From Ralstonia sp. RRA (GTDB taxonomy: Bacteria; Pseudomonadota; Gammaproteobacteria; Burkholderiales; Burkholderiaceae), in assembly GCF_037023145.1 (NCBI RefSeq), contig NZ_CP146091.1:62001-126000 (forward strand): DNA of 64,000 bases, given 5' to 3'. Below, in pieces: positions 8,864 to 17,974 of this stretch (position 1 is the stretch's first letter; every line of letters begins with the position of its first letter). The notes beneath the pieces are model-generated. The model did no database searches. It was not told the DNA's origin and saw only the letters and a list, made by a program, of their open reading frames with translations. Position numbers and translations under genes: made by a program.

Positions 8864-10702
8864 ATGTGCGGTATCGTCGGCGCGGTTTCCACGCGCAATA
8901 TCGTTCCCGTCCTGATCGAAGGCCTGCGCCGTCTGGAATACCGCGGCTACGACTCGTGCGGTGTTGCCGTGCAGCGCGATGGCCAGCTCGAGCGTGCGCG
9001 CACCGTGTCGCGCGTGGCCGACCTCGACACGCAGGCGCAGACCAGCCACCTGGACGGCGCCATCGGCATCGCCCACACGCGCTGGGCCACGCACGGCAAG
9101 CCGGATACCGTCAACGCCCACCCGCACTTCTCGGGCGACACCATCGCCCTGGTGCACAACGGCATCATCGAGAACTACGAAGCGCTGCGCGACGAGCTCA
9201 AGGCCGTCGGCTACGGCTTTGAATCGCAGACCGACACCGAGGTGGTCGCCCACCTGATCCACCAGGCCTATACGTACCCGAGCAGCGCCACGCGCGGCAA
9301 CCTGTTTGCCTCGGTGCGCGCGAGCGTCAAGCGCCTGCATGGCGCCTACGCGATTGCCGTGTTCGCTCGCGACAACCCCGACGTGGTGGTGGGTGCGCGC
9401 GCAGGGTCGCCGCTGGTGGTGGCGCTGGGCGATGGCGAGTCGTTCCTCGCCTCCGACGCGCTGGCCGTGGCCGGCACCGCCAGCCGCATGGCCTACCTGG
9501 AAGAAGGCGACGTGGTGGAGATCACCCGCGAGGGCTTCACCGTGGTGGACGTGCATGACAAGCCGGCCGAGCGCGAGGTCAAGGAGGTTGGTGGGTACGC
9601 CGCCGCCGTGGAACTCGGCCCGTTCCGCCACTTCATGCAGAAGGAAATCTTCGAGCAGCCGCGCGCGCTGGGCGACACGATTGATGGCGTGCTGGGCTTT
9701 GGCCCCGACCTGTTCGGCCCGAATGCGGCCGAGGTGCTGTCCAAGGTCGACAGCGTGCTGATCCTGGCCTGCGGCACGAGCTACTACTCGGGCTGCACCG
9801 CCAAGTACTGGCTGGAGTCGATCGCTAAGATCCCGACACAGGTGGAAGTCGCCAGCGAATACCGCTATCGCGAGACGGTGCCCAACCCGAACGCGCTGGT
9901 CGTGGTGATCTCGCAATCGGGCGAGACCGCCGACACGCTGGCCGCGCTGCGCCACGCACGCGAACTGGGCCACAAGCACACGCTGGCTGTGTGCAACGTG
10001 GCGACCAGCGCCATGGTGCGCGAGACCGAACTCAAGTTCCTCACGCGTGCCGGCACGGAAATCGGTGTGGCCTCCACCAAGGCGTTCACCACGCAGCTGG
10101 CTGCGCTGTACATGCTGTCGCTGACGTTTGCCAAACTGCGCGGCCATCTGAGCGACGCGCAGGAAGAAGACGCCCTGCGCCACCTGCGCCACCTGCCGTC
10201 TGCACTGAACGCCGTGCTGGCGCTGGAGCCGCAGATCATCGCGTGGTCGGAAGAGTTTGCCCGTCGTGAGAACGCGTTGTTCCTGGGCCGTGGCCTGCAC
10301 TACCCGATTGCCCTGGAAGGCGCGCTCAAGCTCAAGGAAATCTCCTACATCCACGCCGAGGCCTACCCGGCCGGTGAACTCAAGCACGGCCCGCTGGCCC
10401 TGGTGACCGACGAGATGCCGGTCGTGACGGTGGCCCCGAACGACGCGCTGCTCGAGAAGCTCAAGTCCAACATCCAGGAAGTGCGTGCACGTGGCGGCAA
10501 GCTGTATGTGTTTGCCGATGCCGACACGCACATCCAGTCGAGCGATGGTATTCAGGTGATCCGCATGCCGGAGCACTATGGGCAGCTCTCGCCGATCCTG
10601 CACGTGGTGCCGCTGCAATTGCTGGCGTATCACACGGCGCTGGCGCGTGGGACGGATGTGGATAAGCCGCGCAATCTCGCCAAGTCGGTCACAGTCGAGT
10701 AA
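8864..10702 (+). CDS. glmS: Glutamine-fructose-6-phosphate aminotransferase (isomerizing)
   Basis: Makes glucosamine-6-phosphate from fructose-6-phosphate and glutamine, the first step towards UDP-GlcNAc. ATG 8864 follows GGAG at 8852 and gives MCGIVGAV, with Cys2 as the glutaminase nucleophile. The N-terminal class II amidotransferase domain (to about residue 240) has HTRWATHG and HNGIIENY. Two SIS sugar-isomerase domains follow, with SQSGETADT and ASTKAFTTQ. The C-terminus ends in LAKSVTVE. The 612-residue length is normal. The 3' end of this gene is the recognition site of Tn7-type transposons, which matters for the island that follows. Confidence 0.97.
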   Translation: MCGIVGAVSTRNIVPVLIEGLRRLEYRGYDSCGVAVQRDGQLERARTVSRVADLDTQAQTSHLDGAIGIAHTRWATHGKPDTVNAHPHFSGDTIALVHNGIIENYEALRDELKAVGYGFESQTDTEVVAHLIHQAYTYPSSATRGNLFASVRASVKRLHGAYAIAVFARDNPDVVVGARAGSPLVVALGDGESFLASDALAVAGTASRMAYLEEGDVVEITREGFTVVDVHDKPAEREVKEVGGYAAAVELGPFRHFMQKEIFEQPRALGDTIDGVLGFGPDLFGPNAAEVLSKVDSVLILACGTSYYSGCTAKYWLESIAKIPTQVEVASEYRYRETVPNPNALVVVISQSGETADTLAALRHARELGHKHTLAVCNVATSAMVRETELKFLTRAGTEIGVASTKAFTTQLAALYMLSLTFAKLRGHLSDAQEEDALRHLRHLPSALNAVLALEPQIIAWSEEFARRENALFLGRGLHYPIALEGALKLKEISYIHAEAYPAGELKHGPLALVTDEMPVVTVAPNDALLEKLKSNIQEVRARGGKLYVFADADTHIQSSDGIQVIRMPEHYGQLSPILHVVPLQLLAYHTALARGTDVDKPRNLAKSVTVE

Positions 10703-11174
10703 ACACGGTCGCTGTGCAAAAAAGAAGTAGCGATTTGAAATAGTTGTTGCGCCGCGTTTCAGAAGTTGTTGCGCCGCCGTCCGCGAATGCATTGTGGACA
10801 TTGGGTTTCCCAGCGGCGCAACAATTAACTGAAACGCCAGGTGGACCGGGCAGACGTCCGGATTTGCGTCGGGTGTTCTTCTCTATCGAGCCTCTCTCTT
10901 TCGCCTCTCCACCCAGCGTCCCCCAAGCGCACGCCCAATGGCGCTACCCAACGCGACTCAGCGATTCCAGCGTTCGCGCAGAGCGCGCACTTCCACGATG
11001 AAGTCGTATGGGAGCCAGTATTGCGCGATGGGATGTTTGCGAGCCGCCAAGCATCGGGCTGATTAGAGGGGAATAGTGCATACCCTTGGCGGGAAGGCCT
11101 AGTGCCATTCGCACCGCGTCATATCTCTCTTCGTCTAGCAGTGCGTACCGGCTAGTTAGAACCTGACTGAACAG
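10703..11174. other. Accessory-island left part, no intact gene
   Basis: This 472-base stretch after glmS has repeats at 10742-10838 (listed separately) and no open frame that looks real on the plus strand. On the minus strand, about 10960-11170, two frames give protein-like text (YALLDEERYDAVRMALGLPA, then QYWLPYDFIVEVRALRERWN in another frame). This suggests a decayed gene, but it is too short to identify. Confidence 0.4.
10742..10838. repeat. 22-bp-spaced direct repeats with an inverted third copy downstream of glmS
   Basis: AGTTGTTGCGCCGC occurs at 10742-10755 and 10764-10777, exactly 22 bases apart. The reverse complement TTGTTGCGCCGC is at 10814-10825. The linked block GCGTTTCAG (10754-10762) also recurs inverted (CTGAAACGC, 10829-10837). 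The array begins 40 bases after the glmS stop. Regular 22-bp sites next to glmS recall TnsB-binding repeats at a Tn7-like transposon end, but no tns gene is present and the sequence is not classical Tn7. Confidence 0.55.
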
Positions 11175-11606
11175 GTGTTCGAGAATTTTCTGAATGCATT
11201 CCCGCAGGAGCATGAGTTCTCCGCGCCGGTCAACTGGGCTTCGTTGGCCGGCCAGATTCAACGTGAGCTGGGTTGCGTTGTTCCAGAAGAGATAGTGAGT
11301 TTCTGGCGGGAAATCGGGGCAGGGTACTTTGGTGACCGGGTCCTCTACTTCTTTGGAGACCAAGTTGAAGGCGCCCCTCGTGACTCCCTTCTCGCCTGGA
11401 ATGGGAAAGATTTTTGGCGCAGCATCTACCCACTGCCGCGCGATGGCGGGCCGGTCTTCTTTGCCGAGACCTGCTTCGGCGACCAGCTCGGATTTCGTCG
11501 GGAGAGCAACGGGGAACTCGTGTACGTTCTATTCAGCGTAGACACTTTTGATGCCTACTCTGTCGCACGAGGTGAAGGACATGGGCTTGGCCTCAAAGGT
11601 CTCTAG
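11175..11606 (+). CDS. SMI1/KNR4 (SUKH)-like probable immunity protein
   Basis: A 143-residue cytosolic protein. The pattern VPEEIVSFWREIGAGYFGDRV, with a later acidic/aromatic strand region (GPVFFAETCFGDQLGFR), resembles SUKH or GAD-like immunity proteins. These neutralise polymorphic or type VI toxins. The start is taken as GTG 11175; the frame is closed by a TAG at 11157, and the ribosome binding site is weak, so the 5' end could be damaged. Base composition is clearly less GC-rich than in glmS. No toxin gene is present beside it, so it looks like an orphan immunity gene. Assignment rests on pattern only. Confidence 0.55.
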   Translation: MFENFLNAFPQEHEFSAPVNWASLAGQIQRELGCVVPEEIVSFWREIGAGYFGDRVLYFFGDQVEGAPRDSLLAWNGKDFWRSIYPLPRDGGPVFFAETCFGDQLGFRRESNGELVYVLFSVDTFDAYSVARGEGHGLGLKGL

Positions 11607-11756
11607 CGTCGATGCTAGCAGGCCAGCGCGGATTGACCTCTTTCGGCGAGGAGCAGATGTCGACGTCTGTGGCAGGATATGAGTTGAATCGACAACTCGC
11701 GGGCCTTGGCGGTCAGCGGCAGTCGAGAGAGTCTATAACTGACGTCGGAGGGTGCA

Positions 11757-12191
11757 TTGATAGAAGCGCGCAAGTCTCAGTTTCCGTCGTTTCTTGCTGA
11801 AAGAATGCCGGTCCTTGTCGATTTCGCTGAACGACTTGGGTTCGCTGAGCCATACCGAATCCTCAACGAGCCGGCACTCTTTCTGCCGGGCCTGGACGCT
11901 TGGCTCCAACGGCAAGAGGTTAGCAGCGACGACCGAGCCTGGCTTCTTGCACGCTTGGCCTACTACGTTGGCGAGTACCTGGTCGTCCGCTATAGTGGTT
12001 CCTGGTCAGTCAATGACATCGAGGGTTCACGTTACTTCGGCCGATATGTGGTCGGCAACTTTGCGAAGGTATCGAACCGACACGCGCAAGTTGACCCCTA
12101 CGAGATTGGTATGGACGCGCTCAAGACGAGCCCACCGACCTCGCTGGCAATAATCCTCAACCATGTTGAGGGAGAATTAGCGGCTGCCTAA
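11757..12191 (+). CDS. Hypothetical protein of the accessory island, possibly immunity-like
   Basis: A 144-residue protein that I do not recognise. It starts at TTG 11757 behind GGAGG (11747-11751), a good ribosome binding site. The sequence is amphipathic and probably cytosolic, with LARLAYYVGEYLVVRYSGSW and YFGRYVVGNFAKVSN. It has no signal peptide or membrane span. It lies 150 bases after the SUKH-like gene, in the same direction and with similar lower GC, so the two probably arrived together. A role as a second immunity protein is a guess from context. Confidence 0.5.
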   Translation: MIEARKSQFPSFLAERMPVLVDFAERLGFAEPYRILNEPALFLPGLDAWLQRQEVSSDDRAWLLARLAYYVGEYLVVRYSGSWSVNDIEGSRYFGRYVVGNFAKVSNRHAQVDPYEIGMDALKTSPPTSLAIILNHVEGELAAA

Positions 12192-12341
12192 CCATGGCAA
12201 GCCAGTTCCGGTGCCGGAAGTCCGCCCTCGGCCAGCGGCGGTCGATTGACAACAGCGCGCATCGGCAATGCAGCCCACACTATGAGCGAAAATAGACGCG
12301 AGCACGCGGGCACGAAGCTTCTTCCGCTAGAACAGCCATAT

Positions 12342-12348
12342 TCAACTG
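12342..12348. repeat. Left target-site duplication of the IS21 element (TCAACTG)
   Basis: The 7-base word TCAACTG abuts the left terminal repeat and recurs at 14818-14824 next to the right terminal repeat. Confidence 0.85.
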
Positions 12349-12411
12349 TGTTGATTTGCACCGAATCCTGACCCAGGATTTGCATCGAAAACTGACCCAC
12401 CCCAAAGGCTG

Positions 12412-13197
12412 TTAGGTGTCGCTTTGTGCGGGTTGTTTGGCGGTGCGTTTCTCCTTCTTGGGCTGGGTGGTGCTGTGCTTGAAACGATAGCTATCGTTGC
12501 CGGTTTCAACAATGTGGCAGTGGTGCGTGAGGCGATCCAATAGCGCGGTGGTCATCTTGGCGTCCCCGAAGACGCTGGACCATTCGCCGAAGCTCAGGTT
12601 GGTGGTGATGACGAGGCTGGTGCGCTCGTAGAGCTTGCTGATCAGGTGGAACAGCAATGCGCCGCCGGTCTGGCTGAACGGCAGATAGCCCAGCTCATCG
12701 AGGATCACCAGGTCGGCATACATGAGTCGCGTGGCCAGGTGTCCCGGCTTGCCTGAGACCTTCTCCAGTTCCAACGCGTTGACGAGCTCCACGGTCGAGA
12801 AGAAGCGCACTCGACGGTGATGGTGCTCCACGGCCTGCACGCCGATGGCGGTGCCGAGATGGGTCTTGCCCGTACCTGGGCCGCCGACCAGCACGATGTT
12901 GTGCGCCGACTCGAGGAACTCGCAGCGGTGAAGCTGCCGCACCAGTGCTTCGTTGGCCTCGCTGCAACTGAAGTCGAAGCCGGTCAGGTCTCGGTAGGCT
13001 GGGAAGCGCGCCACCTTCATCTGATAGGCCAGCGAGCGCACCTCGCGCTCGGTGAGCTCGGCCTTGAGCAGACGCGACAGGATGGCCACGGCCGACTGGT
13101 AGGCCGGCGAGTCCTGCGCCGCCAGGTCGCCCAGCGCTTGTGCCATGCCGTGCAGCTTCAACGACTTGAGCATCTCCAACATGACTTCATGCTGCAT
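12412..13197 (-). CDS. istB: IS21 helper ATPase IstB
   Basis: An AAA+ ATPase that assists the IS21 transposase in target capture. Walker [10 protein letters not shown] is at residues 105-113 and Walker [12 protein letters not shown] near 160. Sensor regions are [11 protein letters not shown] and LLDRLTHH. The N-terminal helical IstB domain is present, and the 261-residue length is normal. The start ATG overlaps the end of istA by 11 bases, the usual arrangement in this family. Confidence 0.95.
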   Translation of the reverse strand: MQHEVMLEMLKSLKLHGMAQALGDLAAQDSPAYQSAVAILSRLLKAELTEREVRSLAYQMKVARFPAYRDLTGFDFSCSEANEALVRQLHRCEFLESAHNIVLVGGPGTGKTHLGTAIGVQAVEHHHRRVRFFSTVELVNALELEKVSGKPGHLATRLMYADLVILDELGYLPFSQTGGALLFHLISKLYERTSLVITTNLSFGEWSSVFGDAKMTTALLDRLTHHCHIVETGNDSYRFKHSTTQPKKEKRTAKQPAQSDT

Positions 13198-14713
13198 GAT
13201 GCACCTCCCGATCTCGCAAGCTGTCGTAGCGGCCGACGTTGGCCTGCGGTTCGACGTGCAGCGCCAGTGCCTGTGGTGAGGTGATCGGTGCCACGGGCTC
13301 GCCTTCCAGGAGGCGGCTGAGGATGTTCAGGATGGTTTGCTTGGACGGGGCACCCGCCTCCAGTGCGAGCTCCACCGCAGTGAGCACGGCCTGTTCGTCG
13401 TGCAACAGCACCAGCGCCAGGATCTCGACCATCTCGCGATCGCCACCAGGGCGTTTGAGCAGTGTGGATTGCAGGCGTCGGAAGCCCTCTGGCAGTTCGG
13501 CGAACGGTGCGCCGTTACGCAGCGCACCGGGCTTACGCTGCAGCACCGCGAGGTAGTGGTGCCAGTCATAGATTGTGCGCCCCGGAAGATGGCTACGGTC
13601 GATGTGCCGCACGTGCTCGGCAATCACCTGGCCTTCGGCCACGAACACGAGCCGATTGGCATAGACGCGCAGACTGATGGGCCGGTTGGCAAACGACGCC
13701 GGTACGCTGTAGCGGTTGCGCTCGAAGGTCACCAGGCAGGTTGGTGAGACGCGCTTGGTGTGCTCCACAAAGCCATCGAACGGCTGCCCCACGGGCATCA
13801 GGTGTGGCCGCTCCAGCGACCAGGCCTCCCAGAGGGTCATGTCCAGCTCAGGATGGCGGGTCTGCTGCCACAGCCGTACGCACTGGTCGGCCAGCCAGTC
13901 ATTAAGTGCCGCCAGAGAGCCGAATGCAGGGATGCGTTGCCAGATGCGGTGACGGCTGTCCTGCACGTTCTTCTCTATCTGCCCCTTCTCCCAGCCCGAG
14001 GCCGGGTTACAGAACTCGGCGTCGAACAGGTAGTGGCTGACCATGGTGCTGAAGCGCAAGTTGACGTCACGCAACTTGCCCAGGCGCACGCGATCCACGG
14101 CGGTCTTCATGTTGTCGTAGATGCCGCGACGCGGGATACCGCCCCAGGCCACAAAGGCGTGGTGATGGGCATCGAACAGCATCTCGTGGGTCTGCAGCAG
14201 ATACGCGCGCAGGAAGAATGCGCGGCTGTGGCTGAGCTTGAACTGAGCCACTTGCAGCTTGGTGCGCTCGCCGGCGATGACCGCCCAGTCCTCGCTCCAG
14301 TCGAACTGGAAGGCCTCACCCTCTGCGAAGCGCAGTGGGATAAAGGTGCCTCGCCCCGACGTGCGGGCTTGCTCCTGTTGCTCCTGGCGCCAGCGGCGAG
14401 CGAATGCGGCAACGCGATCGTAGGAGCCGGTGAAGCCCAAGGCACACAGATCAGTGTGGATCTGCTTGAGTGTGCGCCGTTGCTTGCGTGGCTTGTTGGC
14501 CTCGGTCTTGAGCCAAGCGGAGAGCTTGGCGGCATGGCCGTCGAGCTTGCTCGGACTCTGCCGTGCAGGATAGGCCGGTGCCGTGGTGTCAGCGCGCAGA
14601 TAGCGCCTGACCGTGTTCCTGGAGATGCCCAGGCGTCTGGCGATCTCGCGCAGCGGGATCTGGTCGCGAAGATGCCAGCGTCGAATGATGCTCAGTATGG
14701 CCACGTCGATCAC
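13187..14713 (-). CDS. istA: IS21 transposase IstA
   Basis: A DDE transposase of 508 residues. An N-terminal helix-turn-helix ([19 protein letters not shown]) binds the ends. The rve/RNase H fold follows, with the first catalytic Asp in FQFDWSED, the second in IYDNMKTAV and the Glu in GWEKGQIEK. The C-terminal region is typical ([20 protein letters not shown]). No frameshift is seen. A long open frame on the opposite strand is only its shadow. Confidence 0.95.
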   Translation of the reverse strand: MIDVAILSIIRRWHLRDQIPLREIARRLGISRNTVRRYLRADTTAPAYPARQSPSKLDGHAAKLSAWLKTEANKPRKQRRTLKQIHTDLCALGFTGSYDRVAAFARRWRQEQQEQARTSGRGTFIPLRFAEGEAFQFDWSEDWAVIAGERTKLQVAQFKLSHSRAFFLRAYLLQTHEMLFDAHHHAFVAWGGIPRRGIYDNMKTAVDRVRLGKLRDVNLRFSTMVSHYLFDAEFCNPASGWEKGQIEKNVQDSRHRIWQRIPAFGSLAALNDWLADQCVRLWQQTRHPELDMTLWEAWSLERPHLMPVGQPFDGFVEHTKRVSPTCLVTFERNRYSVPASFANRPISLRVYANRLVFVAEGQVIAEHVRHIDRSHLPGRTIYDWHHYLAVLQRKPGALRNGAPFAELPEGFRRLQSTLLKRPGGDREMVEILALVLLHDEQAVLTAVELALEAGAPSKQTILNILSRLLEGEPVAPITSPQALALHVEPQANVGRYDSLRDREVHHAA

Positions 14714-14817
14714 TCCGATCTCCCGCTCGTTGCCGAGCGGGACAGTGTTCTATACGTGGGTCAACATTCGATGCAAAAACCTACCTCGGGTGGGTCAGGA
14801 TTCCGTGCAAATCAACA

Positions 14818-14824
14818 TCAACTG
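14818..14824. repeat. Right target-site duplication of the IS21 element (TCAACTG)
   Basis: Identical to 12342-12348. Joining the flanks at this word restores the pre-insertion sequence. Confidence 0.85.
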
Positions 14825-14885
14825 CAAGCCGCGACGCTTCTGCAGCCAAGGAGTCTGTTGTCGCGGGCCTTATGTCTGGCATGGA

Positions 14886-15293
14886 CTACTGGGCGATCTG
14901 CTCGTAGTCATGCGGTCCCGATATTGCGCGGCCTTTCAATCCAGCGACCTTGTTGCGGATCGCTTCCATCACGGCAGCGAATCCCTCCTGCTCGATGCGG
15001 CGATCCCACATCGAGATGACGGCCTGCTGCGCCGGCGTCGTGCCGAAGAGCGACGGCGTCGGATGGATGTCATCGAGGTAGCGGCTGATGACGGGCACTT
15101 CGCCGATGGCCGTGCCGTCATCCATGATCAGCGTCGGCACCACGCGGCGCGGATTGATGGCGCGGTAGGCGTCGCCATGCTGTTCGCCCTTGCCCAGGTC
15201 GACGGGGATCAACGTGGGTGTCAGGCCCTTCTCGGCCAGCAGGATGCGCACGCGGCGCGAATTGGGAGACGAGGTGGAGTGATAGAGCTTCAT
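14886..15293 (-). pseudogene. Glutathione S-transferase, C-terminally truncated
   Basis: The N-terminal thioredoxin-fold domain is complete: MKLYHSTSSPNSRRVRILL, the VVPTLIMDDGTAIGEV cis-Pro loop, and the start of the helical domain (AQQAVISMWDRRIEQEG). The frame stops after residue 135, where full-length relatives have about 200 to 210, so most of the C-terminal substrate-binding domain is missing. The break lies about 60 bases from the IS21 flank, at the right boundary of the island. Loss of the 3' end by insertion or deletion is the simplest reading. The gene is in line with the two SDR genes and the hydrolase gene upstream of it. Confidence 0.75.
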
Positions 15294-15329
15294 TTGAATT
15301 CCTTGAAAGATTAAAAGAGGGCGTGCGCC

Positions 15330-16076
15330 TCAGAGCTTGGAGCCGCCATCTACGCGCAGCGTGTCGCCGGTGATCCAGCGCGCTTGGTCTGAAACCAAGA
15401 ATGCGACGGCGCTGGCGATGTCTTCGGGTTGGGCCAGGCGTTGCAGGGCCTGCATGCCCAGGGTCGCCTCGCGGCCAGCGTCGGTTTTGGTGAAGCTGGA
15501 CATCTCGGTCTCGACAACGCCGGGTGCCACCGCGTTGACGCGGATGCCACGCGGCCCGAGCGCCGCAGCCCAGTGCTTCACCAGCGTGTCGATCGCACCC
15601 TTGGTGGCTGAGTACGCGGAGAGCGTGCCGACCGAAGCGTGTGCCGCCAGGGAAGACAGCAGGACGATGCTGCTGCCCTTGCACAGTGCGGGCAGCAGTT
15701 GCTGCACGAGGAAATACGGTGCACGCACGTTGACGGCGAAGAGTGCGTCAAAGTCCTCGACCGTCGTCTCCTCAAGCGTCGCGGCCTTGGCGATGCCGGC
15801 GTTGGCTACCAGCACGTCCAGCCGTCCACCGATGATGGCGCGAACACGCTCGGCCAATTGGTGAGGGCCTTCCGACGCGCGCAGGTCTGCCGCGATTTTC
15901 TCGGCCTTGCCGCCGGCGCGGCGAATCTCGTCGACGACCGCGGCCGCCTCCTTCTCGCCGCTGCCAAAGTGGACCAGGACCTGGGCGCCGGCCGCGGCCA
16001 ATGCCAGGGCGGTGGCGCGGCCGATTCCGCGCGAGGCGCCAGTAACGAGCGCCGTCTTGCCTGTGAGTGAGTTCAT
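15330..16076 (-). CDS. SDR family NAD(P)-dependent oxidoreductase
   Basis: A classical short-chain dehydrogenase/reductase of 248 residues. The cofactor motif TGASRGIG is near the N-terminus, NAGIA follows at about residue 85, and the catalytic Ser and YxxxK are in LLSSLAAHASVGTLSAYSATK. The end VAFLVSDQARWITGDTLRVDGG is characteristic of the family. I choose ATG 16076 because GGAG stands 9 bases before it. Substrate unknown. It belongs to a run of four minus-strand genes (SDR, hydrolase, SDR, truncated GST) divergent from a LysR regulator. Confidence 0.9.
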   Translation of the reverse strand: MNSLTGKTALVTGASRGIGRATALALAAAGAQVLVHFGSGEKEAAAVVDEIRRAGGKAEKIAADLRASEGPHQLAERVRAIIGGRLDVLVANAGIAKAATLEETTVEDFDALFAVNVRAPYFLVQQLLPALCKGSSIVLLSSLAAHASVGTLSAYSATKGAIDTLVKHWAAALGPRGIRVNAVAPGVVETEMSSFTKTDAGREATLGMQALQRLAQPEDIASAVAFLVSDQARWITGDTLRVDGGSKL

Positions 16077-16108
16077 GATGGCGATCTCCAAAGACGTTGC
16101 GCGTTCAT

Positions 16109-16942
16109 TCAGGACAGGAACTGTTCGGCGTGCGCGACGAAGCGGTCCGGGTACTGATAGATCGAGCCGTGGTTGGCGTCGGGGTAGATCACCAGCTCTG
16201 CGTTTGGCAGGTGCTGCTGCAACGTGACCGAGTGGGCCGTCGGGATGATCACGTCGTTGCTGCCCTGAACGACCAGCGTGGGCTGCTTGATCGACTTCAG
16301 GTAGGCCAGCGCGTTCTCATCCGACGAGATCCACTTGCCGATCGCTTCGCCCTGGGCAGCGACGGTCTGCGCGCTCACCTCCGGATCGCGATCCTTACGA
16401 AGCCACTTGCGTTCGAGGAAGGCGAGTCCAGCCTTCTGACTGGCCTCGGACGGTGCGAAGTGCACCGCCAGCCAAAGATGTTCAGGCGGCTCGTAGCTGC
16501 CGGCGAAGATCTCTGCCGAACGGCTGGCCGTCATGTCGTTGCCGCGATAGCCCGTGCCGACGAGGATGATCTTGCGGACGAGATCACCACCCTGCAGTGC
16601 GATCTCCTGTGCGACAAAGCCGCCAATCGAGATGCCCAGCACATCGACTTGCTCCAGGCCGAGCGCGCGGATGAAGGCAATCGCGTTGGCGCCCATCTCC
16701 GGGAAGCTGGTCGGCGTCTGGCCGGATGAACTGGACACGCCGGCGTTGTTGAAGAGGATCACCTCACGCGTCTGGGCCAGGCCATCGGTTACGGCCGGGT
16801 CCCAATAGTCCATGGTGCCGGTGTAGTGCTGGTTGAAAATAATCGGCACGCCTCCCGACTTGCCGAACCGGCGATAGGCGAAGCGGATGCCGTTGGCCTC
16901 GACGTGTTGGGTCGGGGCGGTGTGGTGAGTGAAGGTAGGCAT
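16109..16942 (-). CDS. Alpha/beta hydrolase
   Basis: A 277-residue serine hydrolase. The nucleophile elbow is GISIGG (LEQVDVLGISIGGFVAQEIA) at about residue 125. The acid is probably Asp in QGSNDVIIP and the His is in DANHGS near the C-terminus. FNQHYTGTMDYWDP near the N-terminus corresponds to the oxyanion-hole region. No signal peptide, so cytosolic. Substrate unknown; chloroperoxidase-like and ester- or lactone-cleaving relatives share this layout. It lies between two SDR genes, suggesting one small catabolic or detoxification operon. Confidence 0.88.
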   Translation of the reverse strand: MPTFTHHTAPTQHVEANGIRFAYRRFGKSGGVPIIFNQHYTGTMDYWDPAVTDGLAQTREVILFNNAGVSSSSGQTPTSFPEMGANAIAFIRALGLEQVDVLGISIGGFVAQEIALQGGDLVRKIILVGTGYRGNDMTASRSAEIFAGSYEPPEHLWLAVHFAPSEASQKAGLAFLERKWLRKDRDPEVSAQTVAAQGEAIGKWISSDENALAYLKSIKQPTLVVQGSNDVIIPTAHSVTLQQHLPNAELVIYPDANHGSIYQYPDRFVAHAEQFLS

Positions 16943-17063
16943 GGTCGTGTTCCTGATGAGGTTGGCGCAATCCTTGAGCGGGCAAAGCGCTGCCCGGCCC
17001 CGGTGTAAACCGGGGCGTTGCGTGGAAGACGGGAAGGGCCGCGCCGGCTTGGCGCGGCTCGGA

Positions 17064-17810
17064 TCAGCCGGCGGTCTTGCCGCCGTCGACCGTGACGATC
17101 TGGCCGGTCACGAAGGCTGCGGCCTCCGAGGCCAGAAAGCGCACGGCCGCCGCGATCTCAGCCGGCTTGCCGACGCGACCCAGCGGCACGCCCGAAGCGA
17201 GTGCGGCCTTGTTCTCCGGTGTGCCGGTGAAGCGGTCCAGCATGCCGGTATCGGTCGGTCCGGGGGCCACGGCGTTGACGCGAACGCCCGAGGCAGCCAC
17301 TTCGAGTGCGGCCGACTTGGTCATGCCTTCGACCGCGTGCTTGCTGCCGGCGTACACCGATGCATAAGCCGCACCTTCGTGCCCATAGGTCGACGAGATG
17401 TTGACGATGCTGCCGCTGCCCTGGGCGGTCATCACGCGCAGCTCATGCTTCATGCTCAGCAGCGTGCCTAGCACGTTGGTGTCGAAGGTGGCGGCGTAGC
17501 TGTCAGCGGTCTGGTTGACGATCAGGCCGGGCTGGCCTTCGGTGCCGGCGTTGTTGACGGCCACGTCAAGGCGCCCGAAGTGGGCCACGGTCTGGTCCAC
17601 CAGATCCTGAACCTCGCGGTCGTGCCGGACGTCGGCCTGGATGAAGTGGGCTTCGGCACCCAGCTGACGGAGTTCGGACTCCAGCGCCTTGCCTTCGGCC
17701 GGCCGACGGCCAGAGATGACGAGACGGGCGCCGCTGTCGGCGAATGCCAGGGCGGTGGCGCGGCCGATGCCGGTCAGCGCGCCGGTGATGAGAATGACGG
17801 GATGGTTCAT
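17064..17810 (-). CDS. SDR family oxidoreductase
   Basis: The second short-chain dehydrogenase of the cluster, 248 residues. The cofactor loop is TGALTGIG, NNAGTEG lies near residue 85, and the catalytic Ser and YxxxK are in NISSTYGHEGAAYASVYAGSK. It ends in FVTGQIVTVDGGKTAG. I choose ATG 17810 with AAGGA just upstream; an in-frame start at 17843 is possible. It is the first gene of the operon divergent from the LysR gene, with which it shares a 164-base regulatory region, so LysR control is likely. Confidence 0.9.
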   Translation of the reverse strand: MNHPVILITGALTGIGRATALAFADSGARLVISGRRPAEGKALESELRQLGAEAHFIQADVRHDREVQDLVDQTVAHFGRLDVAVNNAGTEGQPGLIVNQTADSYAATFDTNVLGTLLSMKHELRVMTAQGSGSIVNISSTYGHEGAAYASVYAGSKHAVEGMTKSAALEVAASGVRVNAVAPGPTDTGMLDRFTGTPENKAALASGVPLGRVGKPAEIAAAVRFLASEAAAFVTGQIVTVDGGKTAG

Positions 17811-17974
17811 GATAGGTTCCTTGAGGTATGACTGTGGATGCATGGGGCGAGGGGCCGTTTCCGTTGTCTGGAAGCCGCTGCCCCCGTCGCCATGGAAGAG
17901 AATTTAGGGATTTCCGCCCCGGAACAAAAAGACTTTGTAAGCTGGTGGGGATGCCTGAAATGCATGGGGCACGT

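Larger units (their letters stand above)
12349..14817 (-). mobile_element. IS21-family insertion sequence, complete
   Basis: The element is 2469 bp, carries istA and istB, and is read on the minus strand. Terminal inverted repeats are 12349-12375 (TGTTGATTTGCACCGAATCC then TGACCCA) and 14791-14817, matching at 26 of 27 bases. A second set of inner repeats (TTTGCATCGA near 12380, TCGATGCAAA near 14769) gives the multiple terminal repeats usual for IS21. Ends TGT...ACA are flanked by the duplication TCAACTG. Both genes are intact and the duplication is perfect, so insertion is probably recent. Confidence 0.93.

Noticed and set aside
8831..10801. 656-codon open frame antisense to glmS
   Set aside because: The His/Arg/Gln-rich text is the mirror of glmS codons; no domain visible.
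13760..15019. 419-codon open frame on the plus strand
   Set aside because: Antisense to istA, with composition expected of a high-GC shadow frame.
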